Assembly: GCA_036505615.1 (NCBI GenBank)
Contig: DASXTB010000142.1
Coordinates: 1 to 22,364, forward strand
From: DASXTB01 sp036505615
GTDB lineage: Bacteria; Acidobacteriota; UBA6911; JACQSX01
DNA length: 22,364 nucleotides
Reading direction: 5' to 3'
Positions 1-7,094 of this stretch are shown piece after piece (within the stretch, counting starts at the first letter, position 1; each line of letters starts with the position of its first letter). Both the position numbers and the translations under genes were made by a program. The notes under the pieces were generated by a model. It did not search any database. It had not been told where the DNA came from and saw only the letters and a program-made list of their open reading frames with translations.

Positions 1-157
1 GGCGATTCTAATTGCCTCTCCAACGTGTAAGGCGTATGCTTCTTGATGTAAGCAACCCCAATCAGGCAGGCCTCCTTTTAGGCCAGCAGTCCAAGGTCCC
101 ACTCGAAATCCGACCTGTCCGGTTCCCGGAAGCTAAATAGCGAAAGGGAGGTGCTCT

Positions 158-1072
158 ATGAAACCCAATTTACAATGGGCTATTGGCCCATTTATCTTGA
201 TTTTTCTTCTTGTCAGTTCAGTGGCCGCCGGTGAGGGACAATCGTTGCCACAGAAAGGCAAGCTCCAACCGGCTTCAACCACTGTGGTAGCAAAAACTCC
301 GCCACTTTTTGGTCTGCAAGACGGTACTCCTGTCAAATTGCGGATAGGCCGGACAGTTTCATCCGAAAGTGCGCATGTCGATGAGACCGTGGATTTCGAA
401 GTTTTAGAAGATGTGCAAGTTAATGGCGTGACAGTTATCCCGAAGGGTGGAATCGCTTGGGCCACTGTGACAGAAGCCCAGCCAAAACGTCGAATGGGCC
501 GTGCTGGGAAACTCAACATGAACATTGATTCGGTGCGCCTATCGTCCGGCGAGAAGGTCGCCCTGCGCGCGGTAAAGGCGGTTGAGGGCGGCGGTCACGT
601 CGGGGCGATGACGGGCGCGATAGTTGCAACCAGCATCGTCTTTTTCCCGGCAGCGCCTCTGTTCCTTTTCATGCACGGCAAAGACATAACAATCCCGAAA
701 GGAACCGAACTGACTGCCTACATTAACGGAGACGTGGCTCTGGATTCTGCGAAGTTTGCAACCAAATCGGCGAGTGAGAGCCAACCATCTCTTCAGCCGG
801 TACTGGCCCTCAGTATGCAACCGGTATTTCAACCATCAGCGGTCCCAGAAGCGTCCCAGCGCTCAACGGTCGCTGTAAAGTCAACACCCGATGGAGCCGA
901 CATCACGGTGGATGGAAGATTTATGGGAAGCACACCATCTTCTCTACTGCTGATTGCTGGAGACCACAAGATCGCGGTTGAGAAGCTAGGCTTCAAACAA
1001 TGGCTACGGACGATAACCATGAATCCGGGAGGAAGCGTTGCAATTGACGCCCTGCTGGAAAAAATCCCATAA
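158..1072 (+). CDS. Secreted PEGA-domain protein
   Basis: The 304-aa protein starts at an ATG 5 bases after a strong Shine-Dalgarno (AAGGGAGGTG, 143-152). A hydrophobic signal peptide covers about residues 5-24 and ends at SVAAGEG. The middle (about 55-195) is beta-rich. It contains a glycine/hydrophobic stretch at 147-174 that could be a membrane hairpin or a buried core. Residues 236-300 form a PEGA domain, recognisable from VKSTPDGADITVDG, the GSTPSSLLL turn and the LGFKQW motif. PEGA domains are surface or periplasmic beta modules, often in cell-envelope proteins of Acidobacteriota and Myxococcota. No catalytic motif is visible, so I infer an envelope structural or binding role. No operon partner is adjacent. 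Confidence 0.85.
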   Translation: MKPNLQWAIGPFILIFLLVSSVAAGEGQSLPQKGKLQPASTTVVAKTPPLFGLQDGTPVKLRIGRTVSSESAHVDETVDFEVLEDVQVNGVTVIPKGGIAWATVTEAQPKRRMGRAGKLNMNIDSVRLSSGEKVALRAVKAVEGGGHVGAMTGAIVATSIVFFPAAPLFLFMHGKDITIPKGTELTAYINGDVALDSAKFATKSASESQPSLQPVLALSMQPVFQPSAVPEASQRSTVAVKSTPDGADITVDGRFMGSTPSSLLLIAGDHKIAVEKLGFKQWLRTITMNPGGSVAIDALLEKIP

Positions 1073-1137
1073 GGTTTCGACAGGGACCTCGCCGCCGGAG
1101 CAGTTGATTGATTACGGCCTATTGCCCGGGCGAAAGG

Positions 1138-1257
1138 CTGGGGTCAGGTCTTCAGAATTCAGTTCTTAGGGTGTTGGATTCCCCAAAGCAGTTCTTAGGC
1201 TATTGGATTCCTAAAATACCTCCTTCGAAAAACTGAATTCTGAAGACCTGACCCCAG
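1138..1257. repeat. 120-bp inverted-repeat element with internal tandem repeat (MITE/REP-like)
   Basis: A perfect 27-bp inverted repeat is formed by 1138-1164 (CTGGGGTCAGGTCTTCAGAA...) and 1231-1257. Two copies of a roughly 27-bp unit (AGTTCTTAGG...TTGGATTCC) start at 1161 and 1190, a period of 29 bp. There is no coding capacity. Ends reading GGGGTCAGGTCT are, from memory, common next to Y1/REP-type transposase genes, so a non-autonomous element mobilised in trans is likely. Its right edge coincides with the point where the kelch-like fragment begins. Confidence 0.8.
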
Positions 1258-1334
1258 ATCTATTAGTTCTAATCACAGGCGGCTACGATGATAACAATGC
1301 CGTCAGTTCAAATGCGTGGATCTATCGCGCGTGA
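1257..1334 (+). pseudogene. C-terminal remnant of a kelch/galactose-oxidase-like protein
   Basis: The frame from 1257 to the TGA at 1332-1334 reads DLLVLITGGYDDNNAVSSNA followed by WIYRA. V-L-I-T-G-G-Y-D at the start of a blade and N-A-W-I-Y at its end are typical of the final kelch-type beta-propeller repeat in secreted proteins. No start codon or upstream blade remains, because the frame runs straight into the inverted-repeat element ending at 1257. An attC-like site begins 16 bases after the stop, so this looks like the 3' end of a gene-cassette ORF truncated by the element. The family call rests on about 25 residues. Confidence 0.6.
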
Positions 1335-1350
1335 TTTTTGCCCACGCGCC

Positions 1351-1454
1351 GTCGAACAAATCGTTGGACGCGAGCGGCGCGCGTGTTTGGTAAGATAATT
1401 GGTCCGGCGATGCTTGCGTGAAATCGCGCCGCCGCGACAACTCAACCGTTCGAC
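1351..1454 (+). other. attC-like recombination site 1
   Basis: The outer boxes are perfectly complementary: GTCGAAC (1351-1357) and GTTCGAC (1448-1454), close to the R''/R' consensus RYYYAAC...GTTRRRY. Inside them, GTTGgACGCGaGCGGCG faces CGCCGCCGCGACAAC, giving a long stem with extra unpaired G and A on the left arm. Unpaired extrahelical bases of this kind are a hallmark of attC. The 104-bp length is within the family range. Confidence 0.8.
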
Positions 1455-1688
1455 ATCTTCGTGTTCTGTAACCTTTGAAACACCTGAACGATCCCCGCGT
1501 AATAGATGACACTCGCCGAACCCAATCCATGTTTAGATAGTGGTTCGAGTGCAATTGTGAATCATTGGAATAAATCACTTCCGCGGTCGCCGGACAAATC
1601 GTTGGACGCGAGCGGCGGGAGTGTGTTTCGCATCATGACTGGTCCGGCAATGCTTGAATGAAATCACGCCGCCGCGTCAACTCAACCG
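1449..1688 (+). other. Gene-less cassette between attC sites 1 and 2
   Basis: This is the unit expected if recombination cuts after the G of each GTT box. It contains about 134 bp of unique sequence followed by attC 2. I see no credible ORF on either strand. Cassettes without ORFs are known and may hold promoters or small RNAs, but neither was identifiable here. Confidence 0.5.
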
Positions 1689-1694
1689 TTCGGC
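1589..1694 (+). other. attC-like recombination site 2
   Basis: The outer boxes are GCCGGAC (1589-1595) and GTTCGGC (1688-1694), with one mismatch. The inner arms pair best of the three sites: GTTG-g-ACGCG-a-GCGGCG against CGCCGC-CGCGT-CAAC. That is 15 pairs with exactly two extrahelical bases (G and A) on the left arm. The 5-6-base unpaired spacers (AAATC and TCAACC) sit between the inner and outer arms as in canonical attC folds. Length is 106 bp. Confidence 0.85.
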
Positions 1695-1733
1695 TTCTAT
1701 CCGAATCATCACTCTTAAATTAGGAATCAAACT

Positions 1734-3056
1734 ATGAGCAAACTAAATTCAATCTCGGCGCTCACGCTGTTGTTCGGCCTCGTCGGCTCAAGTTCTGCGG
1801 CTCAAAGATCAATTGAAGGTCACTGGGAAGGGGTGATGGTTCGCGAAGGTGCGGAGTTGCCCGTCAGCTTTGACTTCACGAATGGAGCCACAGGCCTGAC
1901 CGCGAGCTTCAACTCTCCGACTCAGAAAGCGATCGGAATACCGCTCAGAAACGTCAGTTACACCACTCCGAAAGTTCATTTCGAGTTAGTTGGCGATGCC
2001 ACAACTAACGTCTTCGACGGTGAGTTGAACGCCGATACTATCGCCGGACAATTTCGAGAGGGTGATGCCAGAGGCAGATTCTCACTAAGGCGCGTTGACG
2101 CCAAGCCGCTCACGTTTAGGCAAGAAGAAGTTAGCTTCCGCAACGGAGATGTAACTCTTTCCGGCACGCTGCTGCTCCCCTTAACGGAAGTGCCTCATCC
2201 GGCGGTTGTTTTCCTTCACGGTGCTGGCTCTGAAGGTCGTTACGGGGCGCGGTTTCTCGCCGAATACTTCACTCGCTACGGCATTGCGGCGCTTATTTAC
2301 GATAAGCGGGGTGTTGGCAAGTCAACGGGTGATTGGAAGCGTTCAGACTTCACCGATTTGGCGGGAGATGCCATCGCTGGTATTCACTTCCTGCAACAAC
2401 GCAAGGAAATCAATCCTCGAAAGATCGGAATTTACGGTCACAGTCAAGGAGGTTCAATCGGTCCGCTGGTTGCGGCTCGATCAAGAGATGTAGCTTTCGT
2501 CATCAGCGGAGCCGGCGGCGGGGTGCCGATGTATGAAGCAGAGATCAATAGCTTAACGAATCAAATTCGCGCCAAAGGTATAACGGGTGGTGACCTTGCA
2601 GAGGCGACGGCGTTCATCCAGATATTCATTAGTGTGGCGCGAACAGGCGAAGGATGGGCACAACTGGACACGGCGGTCGAGAAAGCGCGAGACACAAAAT
2701 GGCTTCCTATACTTGGGGTGCCAGCCAAAGACAATTATTTCTGGTCATTTTATAGGCAAATCGCCGATTACAATCCGGCTGTCTATTGGGAGAAGGTGAG
2801 CGTCCCAGTTTTGATAATACAGGCAGAGCGTGACGTCTATGTTCCAGTAGCGCCGAGTGTCGCAAACATAGATCGGGCCCTCAGAAAAGCCGGAAACAAA
2901 GACTACACGATTATTATTCTGCCGCGAGCTTTACACACCTTCAACATAAATCCAGAGCCTGGGCAGCCGTTCGAGTGGTGGCACGTAGCCCCGGGCTTCC
3001 CAGACTTGTTGACCGCATGGGTTAACCAACGGGCAAAAAAACAAAAGGATTCCTAA
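1734..3056 (+). CDS. Secreted alpha/beta hydrolase (cassette-borne)
   Basis: The 440-aa protein has a signal peptide (1-23, ending SSAAQ). Residues about 27-120 form a beta-rich N-terminal domain beginning IEGHWEG, and the alpha/beta hydrolase fold covers about 130-435. The catalytic set is visible. The nucleophile is Ser237 in GHSQGG, with the oxyanion region at HGAGSEG (162-168). The acid is probably Asp367 in AERDVYVP, and the base His401 in ALHTFN. The YDKRGVGKST motif (189-198) is typical of the acyl-peptidase/esterase-like group. It acts outside the cytoplasm, and the substrate is unknown (ester or peptide). It is the only intact ORF in the attC array, with attC 2 40 bases upstream and attC 3 just after the stop, so it was probably captured as a cassette. 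Large (440 aa) for a cassette ORF. Confidence 0.88.
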   Translation: MSKLNSISALTLLFGLVGSSSAAQRSIEGHWEGVMVREGAELPVSFDFTNGATGLTASFNSPTQKAIGIPLRNVSYTTPKVHFELVGDATTNVFDGELNADTIAGQFREGDARGRFSLRRVDAKPLTFRQEEVSFRNGDVTLSGTLLLPLTEVPHPAVVFLHGAGSEGRYGARFLAEYFTRYGIAALIYDKRGVGKSTGDWKRSDFTDLAGDAIAGIHFLQQRKEINPRKIGIYGHSQGGSIGPLVAARSRDVAFVISGAGGGVPMYEAEINSLTNQIRAKGITGGDLAEATAFIQIFISVARTGEGWAQLDTAVEKARDTKWLPILGVPAKDNYFWSFYRQIADYNPAVYWEKVSVPVLIIQAERDVYVPVAPSVANIDRALRKAGNKDYTIIILPRALHTFNINPEPGQPFEWWHVAPGFPDLLTAWVNQRAKKQKDS

Positions 3057-3069
3057 AGATGTGTCCGAA

Positions 3070-3160
3070 GCGGAACAAATCGTTGGACGCGAGCGGCGGG
3101 AGCATGTTTTCCAACTAGCTTGGTGCGGCGAAGGGTGCTTTGAATCGCGCCGCTGCTCTG
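3070..3160 (+). other. attC-like site 3, right half degenerate
   Basis: The left box GCGGAAC (3070-3076) and the shared arm CGTTGGACGCGAGCGGCG are intact, and the middle TTGGTGCGGCG resembles site 2. The right arm starts as CGCGCCGC near 3147, but I find no GTTCCGC box to pair with the left one. The site therefore appears decayed or truncated where the array meets the neighbouring gene. Its exact right end is uncertain. Confidence 0.6.
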
Positions 3161-3183
3161 ATCCGTCATTGGCGCTGAACCGC

Positions 3184-3525
3184 CTACTTGTCGAATTGCT
3201 CGGCGAGGCGTTTCGGTGCTGCGTTGCGCCAGGCGGTAAGCAGTGCGCTACGCAGGGTAGCCTTCTTGGCTGCCTTAAGCATCACACTGGTAGCGCCGCG
3301 CCGCCCCCAGTCTCCTTTGACTGGCAGAAATACTGCCGGTTCGGCTTGCACGAATATCTGCTGTTGTTTCGGTGTAAGCTTGACCATTCCCCAATCCTCG
3401 TCGGGCCAGATTGTCGCAAAGATCTTGCCCCGCACTCGAAAGTCCGGGTGCCCCATGTGAGCGCTCTCTGTCGTTTCCGGGAGACTGAGAGCCATGCGCC
3501 GAAAATCTTCAGAGGTCATAGGCAT
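3184..3525 (-). CDS. MmcQ/YjbR family protein
   Basis: The 113-aa protein has the usual length and layout of the MmcQ/YjbR (DUF419) family. The N-terminal helix MTSEDFRRMALSLPE is followed by HMGHPDFRVRGKIFATIWP and a strand with KLTPKQQ. The GDWGRRGATSVML segment and the C-terminal helix AWRNAAPKRLAEQFD complete it. The fold is a CyaY-like double-wing DNA-binding type, and the function is not established. The third residue is also Met, and neither start has a clear Shine-Dalgarno. The gene converges on the last attC site and probably marks the edge of the cassette array. Confidence 0.85.
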   Translation of the reverse strand: MPMTSEDFRRMALSLPETTESAHMGHPDFRVRGKIFATIWPDEDWGMVKLTPKQQQIFVQAEPAVFLPVKGDWGRRGATSVMLKAAKKATLRSALLTAWRNAAPKRLAEQFDK

Positions 3526-3563
3526 ATGTCCGGTGGGCTGAGACCATTCGGAAAGGCGGCCTG

Positions 3564-3585
3564 GAGACGGCCCTCAGGCCGTCTC
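3564..3585. repeat. Perfect 9-bp hairpin repeat
   Basis: GAGACGGCC-CTCA-GGCCGTCTC forms a perfect 9-bp stem with a 4-base loop. It lies in the gap after the M14-like gene (minus strand) and before the YjbR gene. No T-run follows on either strand, so it is more likely a dispersed REP-like hairpin than a classical intrinsic terminator. Confidence 0.6.
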
Positions 3586-3619
3586 TCCGCTCCTAAAAAT
3601 ACAGAAACTCCACGCTGAC

Positions 3620-3647
3620 CGATGACTGATGACCGATGACTAATGAC
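3620..3647. repeat. Four tandem 7-bp repeats (YRATGAC)
   Basis: CGATGAC, TGATGAC, CGATGAC and TAATGAC follow one another without spacers in the gap downstream of the M14-like gene. The same heptamer family recurs at 18375-18395. It may be a dispersed microsatellite-like repeat, and no function is evident. Confidence 0.7.
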
Positions 3648-3657
3648 GTTTTCAGCT

Positions 3658-6600
3658 CTACCGATCCTGCCCCCCTTCCGGATTAGCTTCCCTTCGTTCT
3701 CGCGGCTTTGACTCGCGCCCCACTCCCAGGTTGTCGTAATTTAACGCCGCATTGAAGAGCAGAAAAAAGCTTCCCTGTGTCTGATGGCGCCACATCGGAT
3801 TGCCGGCAAACATCACCACGTGGCCCCGGCCTACCGGCACGTCAATGACGGCCGGACGGTTGGCGAGCTCGGAACCTCCCGCAAGCATTCCGCTGACAAG
3901 CAGATTTTTTTCGTCCTGAGCGAATCGAAGCACGACGCGCGGCCGCAGTTCCGGCGGAGTAATTAGAGGACCGAGAGCTTGCCGCATCTCGTCGGTGATC
4001 TGCTCTTCGCCCGGCCTCGGCTGAGGCGGCGCCTCTACAGTAGGCCGACCCTGAATAACATCGGGGTCGTTCAGACCGCCGCGGCCCGAGGGTCGTTGCC
4101 CCGGCCCTTGCCCGCCGGCTCCGCCGCCCGCTCCTCCACCTCCTCCGCCTCCAAAGCCCCCTCCTCCCGGCAGCGCGCTCACTTGAAACAACGGCGCCTG
4201 ATTAAAATAGACTGCCAGATCCTCCCCATAACCGTAGGCAATTGGGCTTTTTCGGTCGGTGAACTTTGCGTTGTAGACAGAGCCGCGCGCCTGAAGCTGG
4301 CGCGCTTCCTGAACGGAAACTCCCGAGGTAATGCCGTATTCGATAGGAATTTGAGAGACATTGGTGATAGTCACAAACAGTCCGCCGTCCTCGACGAACT
4401 TCTGAAGATTGGCAGCGCCCCGGATTTCCATCCCGCCGCGCATGTCATCGGTCTGGTCGGGAGAAAGTCCGATATTGGGCGTCAATTCGGACTGCTTCCA
4501 TGGGATGGGATCGCCACGTTTTGGAATACCATTGACGATCGACTGCGGCGAGCCGCCCACGGGCGGAAAAATGATCACGTCATATTTCTCGCGAAGATTG
4601 GAGGTGTCGCGTACGACGTGAGTGGAAATGTACGAGTAGGGAATCTGCAAGCGGTCGAATTCGATGCGGAACCACCCGTCGTTTTGCGTGTTGGTCCAGG
4701 TATGAAGGATGGCAATGCGCGGCGCTGCCAGCGGATGAGTCTTAACGTCGGGCAGTTTATCTACGGCAACTGCCGTGAGCCCCAGATCCGTCACAGCTGC
4801 ATTCAAGCGTGCGCCGAGATCAGAGGGGTTCCCCTCGGCCTTAATCAGGAAGGAGCCTGCATTGAACTGCTGATCCCCCAGACGAAAAGGCTCTTCCGCC
4901 GCATCTAATTTCACATCCTTGAGTCTGAATCGCAGCGTAGCCAGCGTGTTGTCTGTGTTGTGGTTGACGATATATGCGGCAGGCGTTTTCGATCCTTTGA
5001 TTTTCCCAGAAACCTTTACGTCACTTGCCAGCAGCGTCATCGGTGTCTCCAGGATACTCTTATCGGTCACCCTCACCGTTTTCACATTGCGCAGCGCTCC
5101 CAGCGTCCAGCCCGTGTCGTCATAAGGTCGCGGGTCATTGACATTGTAGTACTGCCTGTCGAGCAGCATGTCGGCCATGCGCGAGTAAGGCTGATCCATC
5201 CGGATAATGTAGGAACCAGCGGTGAATTTTTGGTCCTTGACAGAGAAGTCCTTGGAGGCAGCGTGGATTTCGACGCCCAGCAATCGCAGCAGGTTGACCA
5301 TATCGGCGGCTTCCACAGGGCGAGGCGTGTCGCCGGGAATCACATAGGCTGCCGGCCCTTCGGTGCTCGCCTTTGCGATGGAGCGTTTGCTTTTCAGATA
5401 AAAGTTATTGAGAAACCTTTCTCTGTCGTTTGCGACGAAGTTCATCGCAAACAGGATGGCCGACTGCTGCAGATTGATGTTGTTGCGTATGGACCACTTG
5501 ACGCGAGGCAGCGGCGGATTGGGCCGGTACCATTCTCTTTGGGATTGAGGCCCCACATTGCGATCGCTGGTATCGGCGCCTTGCCCGCCGAATGTTTCGT
5601 AGAAGCGGCCGATCGAGTTGTGACCGTTGGCCACATAAAACATGTAGTTGGGAGCCCAGCCGTCGTAAAACCCATGAGTCCAAACCCCGGGCACGCCGCG
5701 CTTGGTCATCTCCTCGATTTCGTGGTAGGCGAGCAGGTGCCATTCGTCAATCACAATGGGATCGAGCCAGGGATTGTAGGGACCGGTTCCGGTCGAGGTG
5801 TAGAGGAAGGGGACCGATTCATGCAGATCGTGGAGGATGGTGGGGTGGTAGTCCAGAAACGTTTTCATCATGTTCCGGCTGAGCGCCAGCGCCATGCCGA
5901 GGCCATCGCGGTTGTTGTCATGAGCGACGTAGTGTCCCCAGTAGAGCAGCGAGGGCGCGTACTTGCCCGGATTGGCTTTCCGGTAGTTGTACACATCCAC
6001 TGCGCGGTCGCGGCCGTCGACCTCAAGAGCCGGCGTAATCAGCACAATCACGTCCTTGCGGATGGCATCGATGAAGGGGGTATTTTCGACGGCGAGACGA
6101 TAAGCAAGCTCCATCAGCATCTCGGGCGAGCCGGTCTCCGGTGAATGAATGGAACCCGATGCCCAGTAGAATACTTTCCCTTCCTGTATCAGTTGTCGCG
6201 CTTCATCATCGCTCAGCTTGCGCGGGTCGGCCAGCTTGGCGGTGATTTCCTTGTATCTGTCGAGCTTGGCGAGGTTGGATTCATCGCTGACGGCGACCAA
6301 CAGCTGCTCTTTGCCCTCTTCACTGTGCTCAGGAGCAGTGAAGACGCGCACTCGCGGCGTGCTCTTTTCCAATTCTCGATAATACCGATACATGTCCTTC
6401 GTGTAGGTGAGCTTATTGGGTGTTCCGATGACGTAGCCGAGTACTTTCTCCGGCGAAGGAACGGTATCGGAAGCCGGGAGGTGGTCGACAAGCTCGGTCA
6501 GAAAGAACTTCTCCGTAGTGTACTCCTTGATTTTTTGCGTGTAGTTCTGGTCAATGCGTGCGGGAGAGACCGGTTGTGTTGAAGGATTCTGGGCCCCAAT

Positions 6601-6678
6601 GAACGTTGCGCACGCAAGAGTTACCAATGTAGCAGTGGTAATAATTTGAAGACGGATCTGCCTAATCGAAAGATTCAT
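3658..6678 (-). CDS. Secreted M14 (zinc carboxypeptidase)-like metallopeptidase
   Basis: I start this 1006-aa protein at the ATG at 6678, which is preceded by GGAGGTGATC. The reading frame stays open 33 codons further upstream without such a site. Residues 1-29 are a signal peptide (ending TFIGAQ). The peptidase domain spans about 45-400. The zinc ligands appear to be His178 and Glu181 (HSPE), with His286 in the DLHES motif as third ligand. Glu361 in RFYETFGG is a candidate catalytic Glu. Residues about 460-830 resemble the long C-terminal part of acidobacterial M14 homologues, with a possible GATase-like region. A nearly pure Gly tract at about 838-865 is a flexible linker before the final domain. 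It probably degrades peptides outside the cell or in the periplasm. Monocistronic. Confidence 0.85.
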   Translation of the reverse strand: MNLSIRQIRLQIITTATLVTLACATFIGAQNPSTQPVSPARIDQNYTQKIKEYTTEKFFLTELVDHLPASDTVPSPEKVLGYVIGTPNKLTYTKDMYRYYRELEKSTPRVRVFTAPEHSEEGKEQLLVAVSDESNLAKLDRYKEITAKLADPRKLSDDEARQLIQEGKVFYWASGSIHSPETGSPEMLMELAYRLAVENTPFIDAIRKDVIVLITPALEVDGRDRAVDVYNYRKANPGKYAPSLLYWGHYVAHDNNRDGLGMALALSRNMMKTFLDYHPTILHDLHESVPFLYTSTGTGPYNPWLDPIVIDEWHLLAYHEIEEMTKRGVPGVWTHGFYDGWAPNYMFYVANGHNSIGRFYETFGGQGADTSDRNVGPQSQREWYRPNPPLPRVKWSIRNNINLQQSAILFAMNFVANDRERFLNNFYLKSKRSIAKASTEGPAAYVIPGDTPRPVEAADMVNLLRLLGVEIHAASKDFSVKDQKFTAGSYIIRMDQPYSRMADMLLDRQYYNVNDPRPYDDTGWTLGALRNVKTVRVTDKSILETPMTLLASDVKVSGKIKGSKTPAAYIVNHNTDNTLATLRFRLKDVKLDAAEEPFRLGDQQFNAGSFLIKAEGNPSDLGARLNAAVTDLGLTAVAVDKLPDVKTHPLAAPRIAILHTWTNTQNDGWFRIEFDRLQIPYSYISTHVVRDTSNLREKYDVIIFPPVGGSPQSIVNGIPKRGDPIPWKQSELTPNIGLSPDQTDDMRGGMEIRGAANLQKFVEDGGLFVTITNVSQIPIEYGITSGVSVQEARQLQARGSVYNAKFTDRKSPIAYGYGEDLAVYFNQAPLFQVSALPGGGGFGGGGGGGAGGGAGGQGPGQRPSGRGGLNDPDVIQGRPTVEAPPQPRPGEEQITDEMRQALGPLITPPELRPRVVLRFAQDEKNLLVSGMLAGGSELANRPAVIDVPVGRGHVVMFAGNPMWRHQTQGSFFLLFNAALNYDNLGVGRESKPRERREANPEGGQDR

Positions 6679-6770
6679 GATCACCTCCGAAACTGGGTGA
6701 ATTATCGTCTCAATCCCTAGCGCTTTTTGCAAGCGCAGTCGGGAAGACTCTAACGTCGGGCTGCTCGTCG

Positions 6771-6920
6771 CAGCCACAGAACCGAGGCCGGAAGGGCGCG
6801 GCGCGGCAATCTTAAATTATCTGCGCAACGCCGGGAATACCTCGCCACTTGTATTCAGGAGGATTGCAGAAGCCGGTTATGCTGGCGCGCAGCGCTCTTC
6901 CGGCCGCGGCTCTGTGGCTG
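6771..6920. repeat. ~150-bp imperfect palindrome, copy 1
   Basis: The left end CAGCCACAGAACCGAGGCCG is nearly the inverse of the right end CGGCCGCGGCTCTGTGGCTG, and GGAAGGGCGCGGCGCG is mirrored by GGCGCGCAGCGCTCTTCC. A second copy lies at 11823-11977, sharing the CCGGAAGGGCGCGGCGCGGC arm and a TTAAxTTATC core. There is no coding content. It is probably a non-autonomous inverted-repeat element or REPIN-like unit. It sits between two divergent genes. Confidence 0.75.
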
Positions 6921-7039
6921 CCCTTGGGCCAGCTTGAAACATGCGCTAGAAAATGTCCAAATGCAGAGCGCGGCTTCGCCACGCCGGACCGCTGCGCTGC
7001 TGAAAGCGGCCTTTTACACAGGGCCTGGCCCCGCTTATT

Positions 7040-7069
7040 TTGCCCGCTTCTCCCTGTTTGCGCTATACT
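7040..7069 (+). promoter_or_regulatory. Possible sigma70-type promoter for the M36-Wzt pair
   Basis: TTGCCC (7040-7045) and TATACT (7064-7069) are separated by 18 bp, and they end 25 bases before the chosen start at 7095. The -10 matches 5 of 6 and the -35 matches 4 of 6. This supports starting the protein at 7095 and not at the earlier in-frame ATG at 6849 inside the palindromic repeat. Confidence 0.35.
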
Positions 7070-7094
7070 GCTCGGGCCTGTGGCTTTCGTGTTA

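Larger units (their letters stand above)
1257..3160 (+). mobile_element. Integron cassette array lacking an integrase (CALIN-like)
   Basis: Three attC-like sites at 1351-1454, 1589-1694 and 3070 to about 3160 have the same orientation and nearly the same left half (CGTTGGACGCGAGCGGCG). Geometry is cassette-like. The kelch-like stop lies 16 bases before the first site. The hydrolase start lies 40 bases after the second, and its stop lies 13 bases before the third. No intI gene is in the window, which matches a cluster of attC sites lacking integrase, or a distal part of a larger array. Integrons outside Gammaproteobacteria are known from metagenomes. That this locus is functional is inference. 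Confidence 0.75.

Noticed and set aside
1..157. Possible structured leader or riboswitch before the PEGA gene
   Set aside because: A short GGCCT...AGGCC hairpin near 69-84 is visible, but I could match no known riboswitch core. Only the ribosome-binding site is supported.
1351..3160. CRISPR-like direct repeats
   Set aside because: The three repeats are over 100 bp long, irregularly spaced around ORFs and fold as attC sites. No cas genes are present.
3061..3618. 185-codon plus-strand frame after the hydrolase
   Set aside because: It starts inside the attC-like site and runs antisense through the MmcQ/YjbR gene. No motif of its own.
4960..6144. 394-codon open frame on the plus strand
   Set aside because: It lies entirely antisense to the M14-like peptidase gene, whose protein motifs, signal peptide and ribosome-binding site are convincing. 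The antisense frame has no recognisable domain.
6679..6777. N-terminal extension of the M14-like protein
   Set aside because: The downstream ATG has a near-perfect Shine-Dalgarno and starts a signal peptide, while the upstream ATG has neither.
6849..7094. N-terminal extension of the M36 peptidase
   Set aside because: The extra 82 codons run through the palindromic repeat and a likely promoter, and would bury the obvious signal peptide that starts at 7095.
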